A stretch of DNA of 64,000 nucleotides from Dorea_D hominis (GCF_014287705.1 NZ_JACOOY010000007.1:113464-177463), one strand, 5' to 3'; positions 27,930 through 37,197 are shown, counted from the first letter of the stretch. The notes: a model not told the origin generated them from the letters alone. Translations and numbers: made by a program.

Positions 27930-28187
27930 ATGAAAGAATTTAAGTATGTAATCACAGATCCAGAAGGAATCCATGCAAGACCGGCAGGACTTTTAGTAAA
28001 GAAGGCAGCCTCCTATGCATCAACAATTATGATCGGCAAAGGTGAAAAGAGCGCAGACGCTAAGAGAATCTTCGGTGTTATGGGACTTGGAGTGAAAAAC
28101 GGAGAAGAAATCTTCATGACAGCAGAAGGTGCTGACGAAGCAGAAGCAATCGAAGGAATGGAACAGTTTTTCAAAGAGAACCTGTAA
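27930..28187 (+). CDS. ptsH: HPr phosphocarrier with Arg at position 46
   Basis: 85 residues. His15 in EGIHARPAG accepts phosphate from Enzyme I. The usual regulatory Ser46 (KSIMGVM in Bacillus subtilis) is replaced: the aligned motif is KRIFGVM, so position 46 is Arg. With the invariant His kept and Ser46 lost, this protein should carry phosphate but not be a substrate for HPr kinase. AAAAGGAGAA site upstream. Co-transcribed between fruA and the second ptsI. Confidence 0.95.
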   Translation: MKEFKYVITDPEGIHARPAGLLVKKAASYASTIMIGKGEKSADAKRIFGVMGLGVKNGEEIFMTAEGADEAEAIEGMEQFFKENL

Positions 28188-28203
28188 GAAGAGGTAGAAG
28201 GCT

Positions 28204-29826
28204 ATGATTACTTTATCAGGAAAAAGTGTATTTGGAGGAATTGCGATTGGAAAAATCGCATTTTACAAAAGAAATGAAATCCAGATCAAGCGGAGCCGTG
28301 TAGAAGATACCGAACAGGAAGTGAAGCGTTTTGAGGCTGCAAAAGAAAAAGCAGTCTCACAGCTTCAGGAATTACATGACAAGGCCCTGGATGACGTTGG
28401 CGAGACAAATGCCATGATTTTTGAAATTCACCAGATGATGCTGGAAGATCTAGACTATGTAGAGTCTATTGTAAATATTATTACTTCCCAGGAAGTGAAT
28501 GCAGAATATGCAGTTGCGACAACAGCCGATAATTTTGCGGCAATGTTTGCGGCGATGGATGATGCATATATGCAGGGACGTGCAGCGGATGTAAAAGATG
28601 TATCCGAACGTCTGATCCAGGTTTTAAGTGACCAGAACAGTGCATCCATGGAAATGAATGAACCGGTGATCATTGCAGCAGATGATCTTGTCCCAAGCGA
28701 GACAGTACAGCTGGATAAAGAAAAAGTTCTTTCTTTTATTACAATGTACGGTTCTGCAAATTCACATACCGCGATTTTGGCAAGAACGATGAACATTCCG
28801 GCAGTGATTGGCATCGGAGAAGACCTGAAAAAGGAATATGACGGAAAAGAAGCAATCGTAGACGGAATGGAAGGTGTAATCTACATCGATCCGGATAAAG
28901 AGACATTTACGCGTATGCGCGAGAAACAAAAAGAAGATCAGGAGCAGAAAACACTGTTGGAGCAGCTTAAGGGTAAAGAAAATATTACGAAAAGCGGTCA
29001 GAAAGTAATGGTATATGCCAATATCGGAAATCTTTCAGATGTTGGTGCTGTTCTTAAAAACGATGCAGGCGGTATTGGGCTGTTCCGAAGTGAGTTCTTA
29101 TATCTGGAAAGTGAAACTTTCCCGACTGAGGAAGAGCAGTTTAAGGTATACAAACAGGTTGCGGAAAATATGGCAGGAAAACGTGTCATTATCCGTACGC
29201 TTGATATAGGAGCCGACAAGCAGGTAGATTATTTCGGACTGGATAAAGAAGAAAATCCGGCACTTGGATATCGTGCGATTCGTATCTGCCTGACAAGACA
29301 GGAGATTTTTAAGACACAACTCCGTGCGCTGTATCGTGCATCGGCTTACGGTCAGATTGCAATCATGTTCCCAATGATCATATCTGTAGATGAAGTAAAG
29401 CAGATCAAAAAGATTATTGAGGAAGTAAAGCAGGAACTTAGGGAAGAAGGAATTGATTTCCGCGAGAATGTTGAACTTGGTGTTATGATCGAGACACCGG
29501 CAGCAGTCATGGTAAGTCGTGACCTTGCAAAAGAAGTGGATTTCTTTAGTGTCGGAACAAATGACCTGACACAGTATACATTGGCGATCGACCGTCAGAA
29601 TCAGAAGCTGGAACCGTTTTATGATTCCCATCATCCGGCAGTATTATCTATGATCCGTATGGCAGCAGAAAATGCACATGCAGAAGGAAAATGGATTGGA
29701 ATCTGCGGAGAACTCGGAGCAGACTTAAGTCTGACAGAGACATTCCTTGAGATGGGAATTGATGAATTATCCGTTGCACCGGGAATGATTCTCCCGCTCC
29801 GCAAACGAATAAGAGAAGCAGATTAG
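28204..29826 (+). CDS. ptsI: PTS Enzyme I, second copy
   Basis: 540 residues, complete. His188 in NSHTAILAR, PEP-site RSEFLYLE and IMFPMII, and Cys501 in IGICGELGAD are all intact. It lies 16 bases after ptsH, as the last gene of the fru operon, so the operon encodes a full phosphorelay from PEP to fructose. It is a diverged paralogue of the stand-alone copy at 22403. Confidence 0.95.
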   Translation: MITLSGKSVFGGIAIGKIAFYKRNEIQIKRSRVEDTEQEVKRFEAAKEKAVSQLQELHDKALDDVGETNAMIFEIHQMMLEDLDYVESIVNIITSQEVNAEYAVATTADNFAAMFAAMDDAYMQGRAADVKDVSERLIQVLSDQNSASMEMNEPVIIAADDLVPSETVQLDKEKVLSFITMYGSANSHTAILARTMNIPAVIGIGEDLKKEYDGKEAIVDGMEGVIYIDPDKETFTRMREKQKEDQEQKTLLEQLKGKENITKSGQKVMVYANIGNLSDVGAVLKNDAGGIGLFRSEFLYLESETFPTEEEQFKVYKQVAENMAGKRVIIRTLDIGADKQVDYFGLDKEENPALGYRAIRICLTRQEIFKTQLRALYRASAYGQIAIMFPMIISVDEVKQIKKIIEEVKQELREEGIDFRENVELGVMIETPAAVMVSRDLAKEVDFFSVGTNDLTQYTLAIDRQNQKLEPFYDSHHPAVLSMIRMAAENAHAEGKWIGICGELGADLSLTETFLEMGIDELSVAPGMILPLRKRIREAD

Positions 29827-29890
29827 AAGCAAAATAAAAAAATATAAACCCCTCCTAAAAATAATATAGATGAAAAAGTGTTTTCAAGAA

Positions 29891-29921
29891 ATAGAGCCAT
29901 TTACTTTATGGCTCTATTTTG
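29891..29921 (+). terminator. Terminator of the fru-pts operon
   Basis: ATAGAGCCAT (29891-29900) pairs perfectly with ATGGCTCTAT (29908-29917), followed by a TTTTG tail. It lies 65 bases after the ptsI stop. Confidence 0.85.
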
Positions 29922-29993
29922 TTAGAATGAAACTGTTATTGTTACCTGGGAAACTATGTTTCTAAATTAATGAGAGGACAAGGAGGAAAACAC

Positions 29994-31376
29994 ATGTTAG
30001 AAAAAGTTTTCAAACTACGTGAGAACGGCACAGATGTGAAGACAGAAGTTATTGCCGGAATCACAACATTTATGACAATGGCATATATTCTTGCAGTTAA
30101 TCCAAGTATTATGTCAGCAGCAGGTATGGATTCAGGTGCAGTCTTTACAGCAACAGCACTGGCAGCATTACTTGGCACAGTCCTGATGGCGGTATTTGCA
30201 AACTATCCGTTTGCACTTGCACCAGGTATGGGACTGAATGCATATTTTGCATATACAGTTGTAGGCGTCTACGGATACAGCTGGAAAGTTGCATTAACAG
30301 CAGTATTTGCAGAAGGTATTATCTTTATTATTCTGTCTGCAACAAATGTCCGTGAAGCAATTTTCAATGCAATTCCGAAGAACTTAAAAGCTGCAGTCAG
30401 CGTAGGTATCGGTCTGTTCATCGCATTTATCGGTTTACAAAATGCTAAGATTGTAATCGGAGGATCTACACTGCTTCAGTTATATTCACTGGATAACTAC
30501 AATGCGGCAAATGGCGTAAAAGCTACTTTCCATGATGTAGGAATCACAGTACTTCTTGCAATTATCGGTATTCTGATCACAGGAATCTTAGTTATAAGAA
30601 ATATCAAGGGAAATATTTTATGGGGAATCTTGATCACATGGCTGTTAGGAATCGGATGTCAGTTCGCAGGAATCTATGTACCGAATCCGGATGTTGGATT
30701 CTACAGTCTGCTTCCTGATTTCAGCAACGGACTTTCTATTCCAAGTATTGCTCCGGTATTTGCAAAGCTGGATTTCCATTCTATGTTTTCACTGAACTTT
30801 ATTGTGGTTGTATTTGCCTTCCTGTTTGTAGATATGTTTGATACGATCGGAACTCTGATTGGTGTATCTTCCAAAGCAAACATGCTGGATGAAGATGGAA
30901 AACTGCCACATATCAAAGGGGCATTAATGGCAGATGCGGTAGCAACAACAGCAGGAGCTGTTCTTGGTACTTCTACAACAACAACTTTCGTTGAAAGTGC
31001 ATCCGGTGTTACAGAAGGCGGAAGAACCGGACTCACAGCAGTTACAACAGCGATCCTTTTCGGACTGTCACTGTTTCTGTCACCGATCTTCCTTGCCATC
31101 CCGTCCTTTGCAACAGCACCGGCACTTGTCATCGTTGGATTCTATATGCTGACAAACGTTGTAAATATTGATTTCTCAGATGTTTCTGAAGCAATTCCAT
31201 GTTACATCTGTATCGGAGCTATGCCGTTCTTCTACAGCATTTCCGAAGGAATCTCTATGGGGGTTATCACATATGTAGTATTAAATCTTCTGACAGGTAA
31301 GGCAAAAGAGAAGAAAATCAGTGCACTGATGTATGTGCTTGCAGTTTTATTTGTATTAAAATATATCTTCCTGTAA
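29994..31376 (+). CDS. Purine permease, NCS2 AzgA/PbuG type
   Basis: 460 residues with about 12-14 hydrophobic segments. Family features: TEVIAGITTFMTMAYILAVNPSIMS at the N-terminus, FALAPGMGLNAYFAYTV, and GTSTTTTFVESASGVTEGGRTGLTAV, which contains the substrate-binding region. Takes up adenine, guanine or hypoxanthine with protons; exact base unknown. AGGAGG lies before ATG 29994. I saw no purine riboswitch in the 75 bases between the preceding terminator and the start. Confidence 0.93.
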   Translation: MLEKVFKLRENGTDVKTEVIAGITTFMTMAYILAVNPSIMSAAGMDSGAVFTATALAALLGTVLMAVFANYPFALAPGMGLNAYFAYTVVGVYGYSWKVALTAVFAEGIIFIILSATNVREAIFNAIPKNLKAAVSVGIGLFIAFIGLQNAKIVIGGSTLLQLYSLDNYNAANGVKATFHDVGITVLLAIIGILITGILVIRNIKGNILWGILITWLLGIGCQFAGIYVPNPDVGFYSLLPDFSNGLSIPSIAPVFAKLDFHSMFSLNFIVVVFAFLFVDMFDTIGTLIGVSSKANMLDEDGKLPHIKGALMADAVATTAGAVLGTSTTTTFVESASGVTEGGRTGLTAVTTAILFGLSLFLSPIFLAIPSFATAPALVIVGFYMLTNVVNIDFSDVSEAIPCYICIGAMPFFYSISEGISMGVITYVVLNLLTGKAKEKKISALMYVLAVLFVLKYIFL

Positions 31377-31395
31377 AAGAAAGGCTGGATTTAGC

Positions 31396-33252
31396 ATGAA
31401 TTTATTTACAATGGAAAATATTACAAAATCATACACAGACCGGATACTTCTGGATGATGTAGGATTTAGTATTAATGAAAATGAAAAAATCGGTGTGATC
31501 GGTGTAAACGGAATGGGAAAATCAACTCTGTTGAAAGTGGTTGCAGGGATTGAAGAAGCAGATGCCGGAAAGATCAGTATGGGTAATCAGGTGAAAATCT
31601 GCTATCTTCCGCAGACACCGGTATTTACACCTGGAACAACGATTTTGCAGGCTGCGGTCGGCGGAAATATGGAAGAATGGAACCGCTGGACGATAGAAGC
31701 GGATGCAAGATCCATGCTGAACCAGCTCGGTTTTGCGGATTATGAAGAAAAAGTAGAGCATATGTCCGGCGGACAGAAGAAGCGTGTTGCGTTAGTCAAC
31801 GCGCTTCTGACGCCTGCGGACATTCTGATCTTGGATGAGCCGACCAACCATTTGGACAATGCGATGTCAGAGTGGCTGGAAAATTATCTGATCTCATTTC
31901 GCGGTGCGGTTCTGATGGTTACACATGATCGCTATTTCCTTGACCGTATCGCAACCAGGATCGTAGAAGTGGACAAAGGAAAGCTATACAGTTATCCGGG
32001 AAATTATGCGAAGTTTGTGGAACTGAAAGAAGAGCGTCAGAATATGGCACTTGCAACAGAACGCAAGAGAAAAAGCCTGCTTCGGACAGAGCTTGAATGG
32101 CTGCACCGTGGCGCACGTGCACGAAGCACGAAACAGAAAGCACATATTGACCGTATTCAGGCAATGCAGGAGATGAAGGATATTCAGGAAGAAAAGCAGG
32201 TACTGCTTACGTCTACCGCATCACGGATGGGAAATAAAACAATTGAGCTTTCTGATATTTCCAAATCCTATGGGAATCATCTGCTGATCCGGGATTATAA
32301 TTATATTTTTCTGAAAAATGACCGGATTGGAATTATCGGACCGAACGGATGTGGAAAGACAACGTTACTTAAGATCATCAATGGAATTGTGAAACCGGAT
32401 ACCGGAACGATAGAAATCGGGCAGACAATACGGATCGGCTATTTTTCTCAGGAGAATGAATACATGGATGATTCAATGAAAGTCATCGACTATGTGAAAG
32501 AAGCGGGAGAGTACATTCAGACTTCGGATGGAAGAATCACAGCATCACAGATGCTAGAGCGTTTCCTGTTTGAGGGAGCGATCCAGTGGTCAAAGATTGA
32601 GAAGCTTTCTGGTGGTGAGAAGAGGAGACTGTATCTTCTGCGGATTCTGATGAGTGCGCCGAATGTGCTGATCCTGGATGAGCCGACCAACGATCTGGAT
32701 ATCCAGACACTTACAATTCTTGAAAATTATCTGGACGGTTTTGATGGAATCATCATTGTCGTATCGCATGACCGCTACTTCCTTGACCGGACAGTAAGAA
32801 GAATCTTTGCATTTGAGGGAGAAGGGGCGATCCGCCAGTATGAAGGAGGATATTCTGACTATCTGATTCGTAAAGAACTGGAAGGACTGCCGGATATGAC
32901 AGTTAAAAGTATGGGAGTCGGTTCCGCAGCACAGACGGAGAAGTCCGGAAGTGAGAATAGCGCTGAGGATAGTCGTGTAACATGGAAAAAACATGATAAG
33001 AAATTAAAATTCTCCTACAAAGAACAGCGGGAATTTGAGACGATCGATGAGGAGATCACTGCACTGGAAGAGAAGATTGAAGTTCTGGATGCCCAGATGC
33101 TGGAAAACGCCTCCAATTCTGTGAAGTTAAATGAACTTCTCGAGAAAAAGGAAGAAGTGAGCCAGCAGCTGGACGAGAAAATGGACCGGTGGGTTTATCT
33201 AAATGATCTGAATGAACAGATTCAGGAAGCGGCAAATTCTTCTAAAGAATAA
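31396..33252 (+). CDS. uup: ABC-F ATPase, Uup type
   Basis: 618 residues, two ABC domains in one cytosolic chain with no membrane part. Walker A GVNGMGKST and GPNGCGKTT; signatures MSGGQKKR and LSGGEKRR; Walker B ILDEPTNHLD and ILDEPTNDLD. The linker has ELEWLHRGARARSTKQKAHIDRI, a hallmark of Uup, and the C-terminal 80 residues form a charged coiled coil. ABC-F proteins act at the ribosome; Uup also affects transposon excision. Overlaps the convergent pdaA by 31 bases. Confidence 0.93.
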   Translation: MNLFTMENITKSYTDRILLDDVGFSINENEKIGVIGVNGMGKSTLLKVVAGIEEADAGKISMGNQVKICYLPQTPVFTPGTTILQAAVGGNMEEWNRWTIEADARSMLNQLGFADYEEKVEHMSGGQKKRVALVNALLTPADILILDEPTNHLDNAMSEWLENYLISFRGAVLMVTHDRYFLDRIATRIVEVDKGKLYSYPGNYAKFVELKEERQNMALATERKRKSLLRTELEWLHRGARARSTKQKAHIDRIQAMQEMKDIQEEKQVLLTSTASRMGNKTIELSDISKSYGNHLLIRDYNYIFLKNDRIGIIGPNGCGKTTLLKIINGIVKPDTGTIEIGQTIRIGYFSQENEYMDDSMKVIDYVKEAGEYIQTSDGRITASQMLERFLFEGAIQWSKIEKLSGGEKRRLYLLRILMSAPNVLILDEPTNDLDIQTLTILENYLDGFDGIIIVVSHDRYFLDRTVRRIFAFEGEGAIRQYEGGYSDYLIRKELEGLPDMTVKSMGVGSAAQTEKSGSENSAEDSRVTWKKHDKKLKFSYKEQREFETIDEEITALEEKIEVLDAQMLENASNSVKLNELLEKKEEVSQQLDEKMDRWVYLNDLNEQIQEAANSSKE

Positions 33253-34040
33253 AAATGATATCCCATATCTTCCCAGCGTGTAAGCAGTTCGTCAAGAATG
33301 GAACCGTTGGTAGAAGAAGTATTATGTAATAAAACAATAGCACCGGGATGAATACGAGGAAGAAGCTTTTTAAAAGCTTCTTCTTTTGTTGGCTGTTTAT
33401 CGGCATACCAGTCCACATAGGCAAGACTCCAGAAGAAAGTATGATAACCTGTTTCCTTTGCCATCTTAAGATTAGAGATGCTGTATTTGCCCTGTGGTGG
33501 CCGGTAGAAGCGAGTCATTTTCTCACCGGTGAGCTGCTTATAAGCAGTTTCCACATCTTTTAATTCTTTTTCAAAAGCCTCTTTTGTGGCAATTTTAGAC
33601 ATATCGGGATGGTGATACGTGTGATTGCCGACAATATGTCCTTCTTTATGGATTCTTTTTACAAGCTCCGGATTGGAAGTAATAAAGTTACCGACAACAA
33701 AGAAGGTTGCTTTGGCGTGATGGGTTTTCAGTGTATCAAGGATCTTGCCTGTATTTCCATTTTCATAACCACAATCAAAAGTCAGATAGATTTTCTTTTT
33801 ATTGGTGTCTGCTGCGTAGTGGGCATTATATTTTTTCAGTTCATCGATAGTTGCATTTGCAGTGGGTCGGGTTCCATCTTTCTGGAATCCGAGACCCCAG
33901 TTTTCTACAGCTTCGGATGATGCAGCAGTTTCGGTAGATGAAGAAGGAAGAGAGAAAAGAGAAGCGAGATATCTTCCGGAGAAGAAGGAGTAGACAAATA
34001 AGAGTCCGATTCCGGCAAATTTCAAAAGTGTTTTTTTCAT
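33222..34040 (-). CDS. pdaA: Muramic delta-lactam de-N-acetylase (PdaA type)
   Basis: 272 residues: an N-terminal membrane anchor (5-25), a short linker, then a NodB polysaccharide deacetylase domain. Motifs: IYLTFDCGYENGNT (metal Asp), GNHTYHHPD (metal His pair), RFYRPPQGKYS and HPGAIVLLHNTSSTN. The TFDCGYENG form, rather than TFDDGP, is typical of PdaA, which makes muramic-lactam in spore cortex. Transcribed leftward with its 3' end inside uup. Supports a spore-forming host. Confidence 0.88.
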   Translation of the reverse strand: MKKTLLKFAGIGLLFVYSFFSGRYLASLFSLPSSSTETAASSEAVENWGLGFQKDGTRPTANATIDELKKYNAHYAADTNKKKIYLTFDCGYENGNTGKILDTLKTHHAKATFFVVGNFITSNPELVKRIHKEGHIVGNHTYHHPDMSKIATKEAFEKELKDVETAYKQLTGEKMTRFYRPPQGKYSISNLKMAKETGYHTFFWSLAYVDWYADKQPTKEEAFKKLLPRIHPGAIVLLHNTSSTNGSILDELLTRWEDMGYHFYSLEEFAAS

Positions 34041-34204
34041 AGAGAGTCTCCAAAAGTCCGATTGATTATTAAGATATATGCCATAGACAGAAATTTTATG
34101 AATAATAGTAAAAAAATCTTACATAATATGAAAAAAATTGCTATAATTGTATTATAAGAGGGAAAATGTGCTGTAGTTTGTCAGATGATGAGATGGAGGA
34201 AGAT

Positions 34205-34708
34205 ATGTTTAAAATAGGTGATTATGTAGCACATTATAAAGAAGGTGTGTGTCAGGTTGTAGATATTGGAAAAATCAGTTTGAGTTGTTCTGACAACGAG
34301 AAAGAGTATTATACGTTAAAGCCAATTTATGATAAAGACGGAACGGTATATACCCCGGTGGAGAACAAGAAGAACCAGATTCGGGAAGTTATTACAAAAC
34401 AGGAAGCGGAGACGTTGATCGCACAGCTGGGTGATATTGAACAACTGACTGTGACAGATGAGAAGAAACGTGAAGGACTTTACAAAGAAGCAATGCTGAA
34501 AAATCAGTGCAGAGAATGGATCGTTATTATTAAAACCTCTTATGAAAGAAAGATGGAGCGGCTTTCCAGAGGAAAGAAAGTTACACATGTGGATGACAGG
34601 TATCTTGGAATTGCGGAGAAATTTCTCTGCGGCGAGCTGGCGGTGGCGCTGGAGATGAGTCGTGAAGAGGTGAAAGGATACTTAAGCAGCCAGATGAAGG
34701 GAGCATAA
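34205..34708 (+). CDS. CarD-family transcription regulator
   Basis: 167 residues. N-terminal CarD/CdnL Tudor-like RNA polymerase-binding domain (MFKIGDYVAHYKEGVCQVVDIG, then YYTLKPIYDKDGTVYTPVEN) and an alpha-helical C-terminal DNA-binding half (DDRYLGIAEKFLCGELAVAL). The family binds the beta subunit and affects open-complex stability, often at rRNA or stress promoters. ATG 34205 has GGAGGA 5 bases upstream; the longer frame does not. Stand-alone gene. Confidence 0.9.
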   Translation: MFKIGDYVAHYKEGVCQVVDIGKISLSCSDNEKEYYTLKPIYDKDGTVYTPVENKKNQIREVITKQEAETLIAQLGDIEQLTVTDEKKREGLYKEAMLKNQCREWIVIIKTSYERKMERLSRGKKVTHVDDRYLGIAEKFLCGELAVALEMSREEVKGYLSSQMKGA

Positions 34709-34760
34709 TTCGAGAAGAATTGTAATTGGTATTTATATGGGGATGATTATAATTTCAAAG

Positions 34761-34812
34761 AGCAGGAACGGTCAGAAGGAGTAGAGTATTTCTGACTGTT
34801 CCTGCTTATTTT
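34761..34812 (+). terminator. Terminator after the CarD gene
   Basis: A 17-bp stem (34761-34777 with 34790-34806, one G-T wobble), then TATTTTG. 52 bases past the stop codon. Confidence 0.87.
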
Positions 34813-34905
34813 GCCTCTGTTGTCATAAAATCCAATGGCAGGTTATGCAAATTATGGCAGAGAGAAAAATGCGCTACGCTTACATGCAGTATTTGACAAC
34901 AAATT

Positions 34906-35949
34906 TTATCTTTCAGCTGCTTTTTCGGCATAAGTGGTTGTTACAAGGTCATCATATGGAGCGCGTTTTGTGAGCTCACCGGAGCTTTCCAGGATATCCT
35001 GTAAGAGGTCAAAGCTTTTCTTTTCAAAAATCAGATTATCTTTCCATGTATCCTGATTATAGTAGCGGGTAAGGATTGTAGTGATGGTGCCATGATCTGT
35101 TTCTTTAAATTGAGGGGCGATAACGCTTGCGATTTCTTCCGGGGAATGTGACTGTACATAATCCATACCTTTTTGCAGTGCGTTTGTAAAGTTTTGGATG
35201 ACAGAGGCGTTCTTTTTGATATAAGACTGTTTTGCACAGAATGCAGTATATGGAACATAGCCGCTGTCAGTGCCAAGAGAAGCGACAACGTAACCTTTGC
35301 CTTCTTTTTCGAGATTGGTTGCACCTGGTTCAAATTCTACAGTAAAGTCAGCCGGTGTCTTTTTTTCAGCGAAAGCGGCAGCAGTTGAACCAAAATCAAT
35401 GTTCTGATTGATGGACAGATCTTTGGACGGATCAATGCCATTTTTCTTTAAGGTATACTCAAATACCATTTCCGGCATTCCACCTTTTCTTCCGCCAAGT
35501 ACTTTCTTGCCTTTTAAGTCTTCCCATTTAAAATTATCCAGTTTTTCTCTGGCTACAAGGAAATTTCCTGCGCGCTGTGTCAACTGTGCAAAGTTGACAA
35601 CATAATCATTTGCTCCTTCGTTGTAGGTATAGATGGAAGCTTCAGATCCCATGAATCCGATATCAGCACTTCCGGAAATGACAGCAGTCATTGTCTTGTC
35701 AGCACCAAAACCGGTCTGGAGTGTAAGGGCAATTCCTTCATCTTTGAAATAACCTTTCTCGATGGCAACATACATCGGTGCGTAAAAGATGGAATGAGCA
35801 ACTTCGTTTAAAGTAACCGGAGTCATTTCTGTTGATGTTTTTTCGCTTTTGGTTGAATCTGAAGTTGTTTCTTTTGTGGAAGCACATCCGAAAATGGTAG
35901 TGACAGATACTGCAAGAAGCAGAAGAAATGCGGAAATATGCTTTTTCAT
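34906..35949 (-). CDS. Orphan ABC substrate-binding lipoprotein (NMT1/SsuA-like)
   Basis: 347 residues. A lipoprotein signal ends at FGCAS, followed by a Ser/Thr/Lys-rich linker and a type II binding fold of the NMT1/THI5/SsuA class: HSIFYAPMYVAIEKGYFKDEGI, GSADIGFMGSEASIYTYN, and LKGKKVLGGRKGGMPEMVF. Such proteins bind sulfonates, pyrimidines or similar small anions. No permease or ATPase gene is next to it, so it is either an orphan feeding a system elsewhere or a leftover. GGGAGGA site before the ATG. Downstream of the aldo/keto reductase remnant on the same strand. Confidence 0.85.
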   Translation of the reverse strand: MKKHISAFLLLLAVSVTTIFGCASTKETTSDSTKSEKTSTEMTPVTLNEVAHSIFYAPMYVAIEKGYFKDEGIALTLQTGFGADKTMTAVISGSADIGFMGSEASIYTYNEGANDYVVNFAQLTQRAGNFLVAREKLDNFKWEDLKGKKVLGGRKGGMPEMVFEYTLKKNGIDPSKDLSINQNIDFGSTAAAFAEKKTPADFTVEFEPGATNLEKEGKGYVVASLGTDSGYVPYTAFCAKQSYIKKNASVIQNFTNALQKGMDYVQSHSPEEIASVIAPQFKETDHGTITTILTRYYNQDTWKDNLIFEKKSFDLLQDILESSGELTKRAPYDDLVTTTYAEKAAER

Positions 35950-35959
35950 ATATTCCTCC

Positions 35960-36220
35960 CTATGAAATAAGTTCTATGATGTATAGTATATTCCGCAGAG
36001 TTGAAAAGGTGATGTGGCCAGTGTAGGAGCGCAGGTCAATATAGTCTGTCTGAAGATTTGAAAGCGATTGCATGACCGTCTGTTCAGCAGTGTCGGTCAT
36101 CCGATAGCCAGTTTCGATGGTTGCTGTGACTGCATTTGTACAGGTTTCTTTGTTAAGCATAAATGTACCGAAACCTGCAAGTGGCATTTGAATGCCGTTA
36201 TTTAAAGCTAAATATTCCAT
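35960..36220 (-). pseudogene. Aldo/keto reductase remnant with internal deletions
   Basis: An 86-residue reading frame begins like an intact AKR (MEYLALNNGIQMPLAGFGTF...TIETGYRMTDTAE) and then jumps to SLSNLQTDYIDL, which in full enzymes lies roughly 60 residues later. It then runs into an unrelated C-terminus; the catalytic Tyr and Lys regions are gone. A GGAGG ribosome site precedes ATG 36220. Seen directly: joined fragments. Interpreted as a gene eroded by at least two internal deletions rather than a functional short protein. Confidence 0.8.
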
Positions 36221-36242
36221 GTTCAATCCTCCACTATTGTAT

Positions 36243-36255
36243 TTACTCGGAGTAA
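36243..36255. promoter_or_regulatory. Palindromic operator candidate upstream of AKR remnant
   Basis: TTACTCGGAGTAA is a perfect 6-1-6 palindrome in the leader of the remnant gene. MerR-type regulators often control AKR genes through such sites; the regulator is not nearby. A possible minus-strand promoter TTGCAC-17-TATAGC lies just upstream. Confidence 0.45.
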
Positions 36256-36449
36256 CTCTCTGTGCTATATTTATCCTAACAAGTTCGTGCAACACGAAGT
36301 CAAGAAAAAATTTAGTGGACGTAAAATGTAAAAGTAAATTTCCGAATATAAAATTTAATTCCGGGCAACTGGATGCAGGGAATCAAATGTTTGAAAGGGT
36401 GTGGCGCATTATGAAGGAATCTTTATAACGAAAAAGGAGAAGCATTGAT

Positions 36450-37040
36450 ATGATATATACTTGCAAATATAAATCACCAATTGGCAACATCCTTTTAGCA
36501 GCTGATGAAATCGGTCTTACCGGTTTGTGGTTTGAAGGGCAGAAACATTTTGCAAATACACTTTCGGATGAGCATATTTCACAGGAAACGAAGATTCTTA
36601 CAGAGGCAAAAAAATGGCTGGATATCTATTTTTCCGGGAAAGAACCAGAATTTACACCGCCTCTTAATCCAGAAGGAACAGAATTCAGACATAATGTATG
36701 GCAGATCTTATTGCAGATTCCATATGGACAGACAATCACATACGGAGAAATTGCCCGTAAAGTGGCTGAGATGAAAAATACTTCCTATATGTCTGCACAG
36801 GCAGTAGGCGGTGCAGTCGGACATAATGAAATTTCTGTTATCATTCCCTGTCACCGTGTAGTGGGAACAAATGGCAGTCTGACAGGATATGCCGGAGGAA
36901 TTGATAAGAAAATTGCACTGCTTGAGTTAGAACATATAGATATAAATGCTGGCACAGGGAAAAAAACTTGCAGAAGAAAGTCAGATGAAGAACAAATAAA
37001 AGAAGTTGCCGTGAAATATGTCTGCCGTTTGCATATGTGA
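36450..37040 (+). CDS. ogt: Methylated-DNA-protein cysteine methyltransferase
   Basis: 196 residues. Removes O6-alkyl groups from guanine by suicide transfer. The acceptor Cys134 is in IIPCHRVVG, after the HTH-like FRHNVWQILLQIPYGQTITYGEIA. Typical proteins end shortly after LLELEH (residue 161 here). The last about 33 residues (NAGTGKKTCRRKSDEEQIKE onward) are unlike the family and appear to be read out of frame through leftover sequence from another gene, so the native end may have been altered. The catalytic part is intact. AAAAGGAGAA site upstream. Confidence 0.92.
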   Translation: MIYTCKYKSPIGNILLAADEIGLTGLWFEGQKHFANTLSDEHISQETKILTEAKKWLDIYFSGKEPEFTPPLNPEGTEFRHNVWQILLQIPYGQTITYGEIARKVAEMKNTSYMSAQAVGGAVGHNEISVIIPCHRVVGTNGSLTGYAGGIDKKIALLELEHIDINAGTGKKTCRRKSDEEQIKEVAVKYVCRLHM

Positions 37041-37176
37041 TGAGTATCCACCAAATGCAAGCCTGACAATGATTGGACTGGCTGTACCAGTATATACAAC
37101 GGTGGGAGTTGTTATGAGTGCGGTCTACTATATCTGCATGAACAGAAAAAACAATGTTGGAATAGCAGATAAATAA
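37018..37176 (+). pseudogene. Possible C-terminal remnant of a membrane protein
   Basis: In a different frame from the ogt tail, an ATG frame gives 52 residues with one hydrophobic helix (LTMIGLAVPVYTTVGVVMSAVYYI) and a basic end. The short frame just before it (36948-37001) also looks coding. No strong ribosome site. It could be the decayed end of a transporter or a very small membrane peptide; I cannot name the family. Confidence 0.35.
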
Positions 37177-37197
37177 GTGATTTGAGGAACATATAAA

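Noticed and set aside
36192..36428. A 78-residue gene between the AKR remnant and ogt
   Set aside because: It lies antisense to the remnant, has no ribosome site and no recognisable domain.
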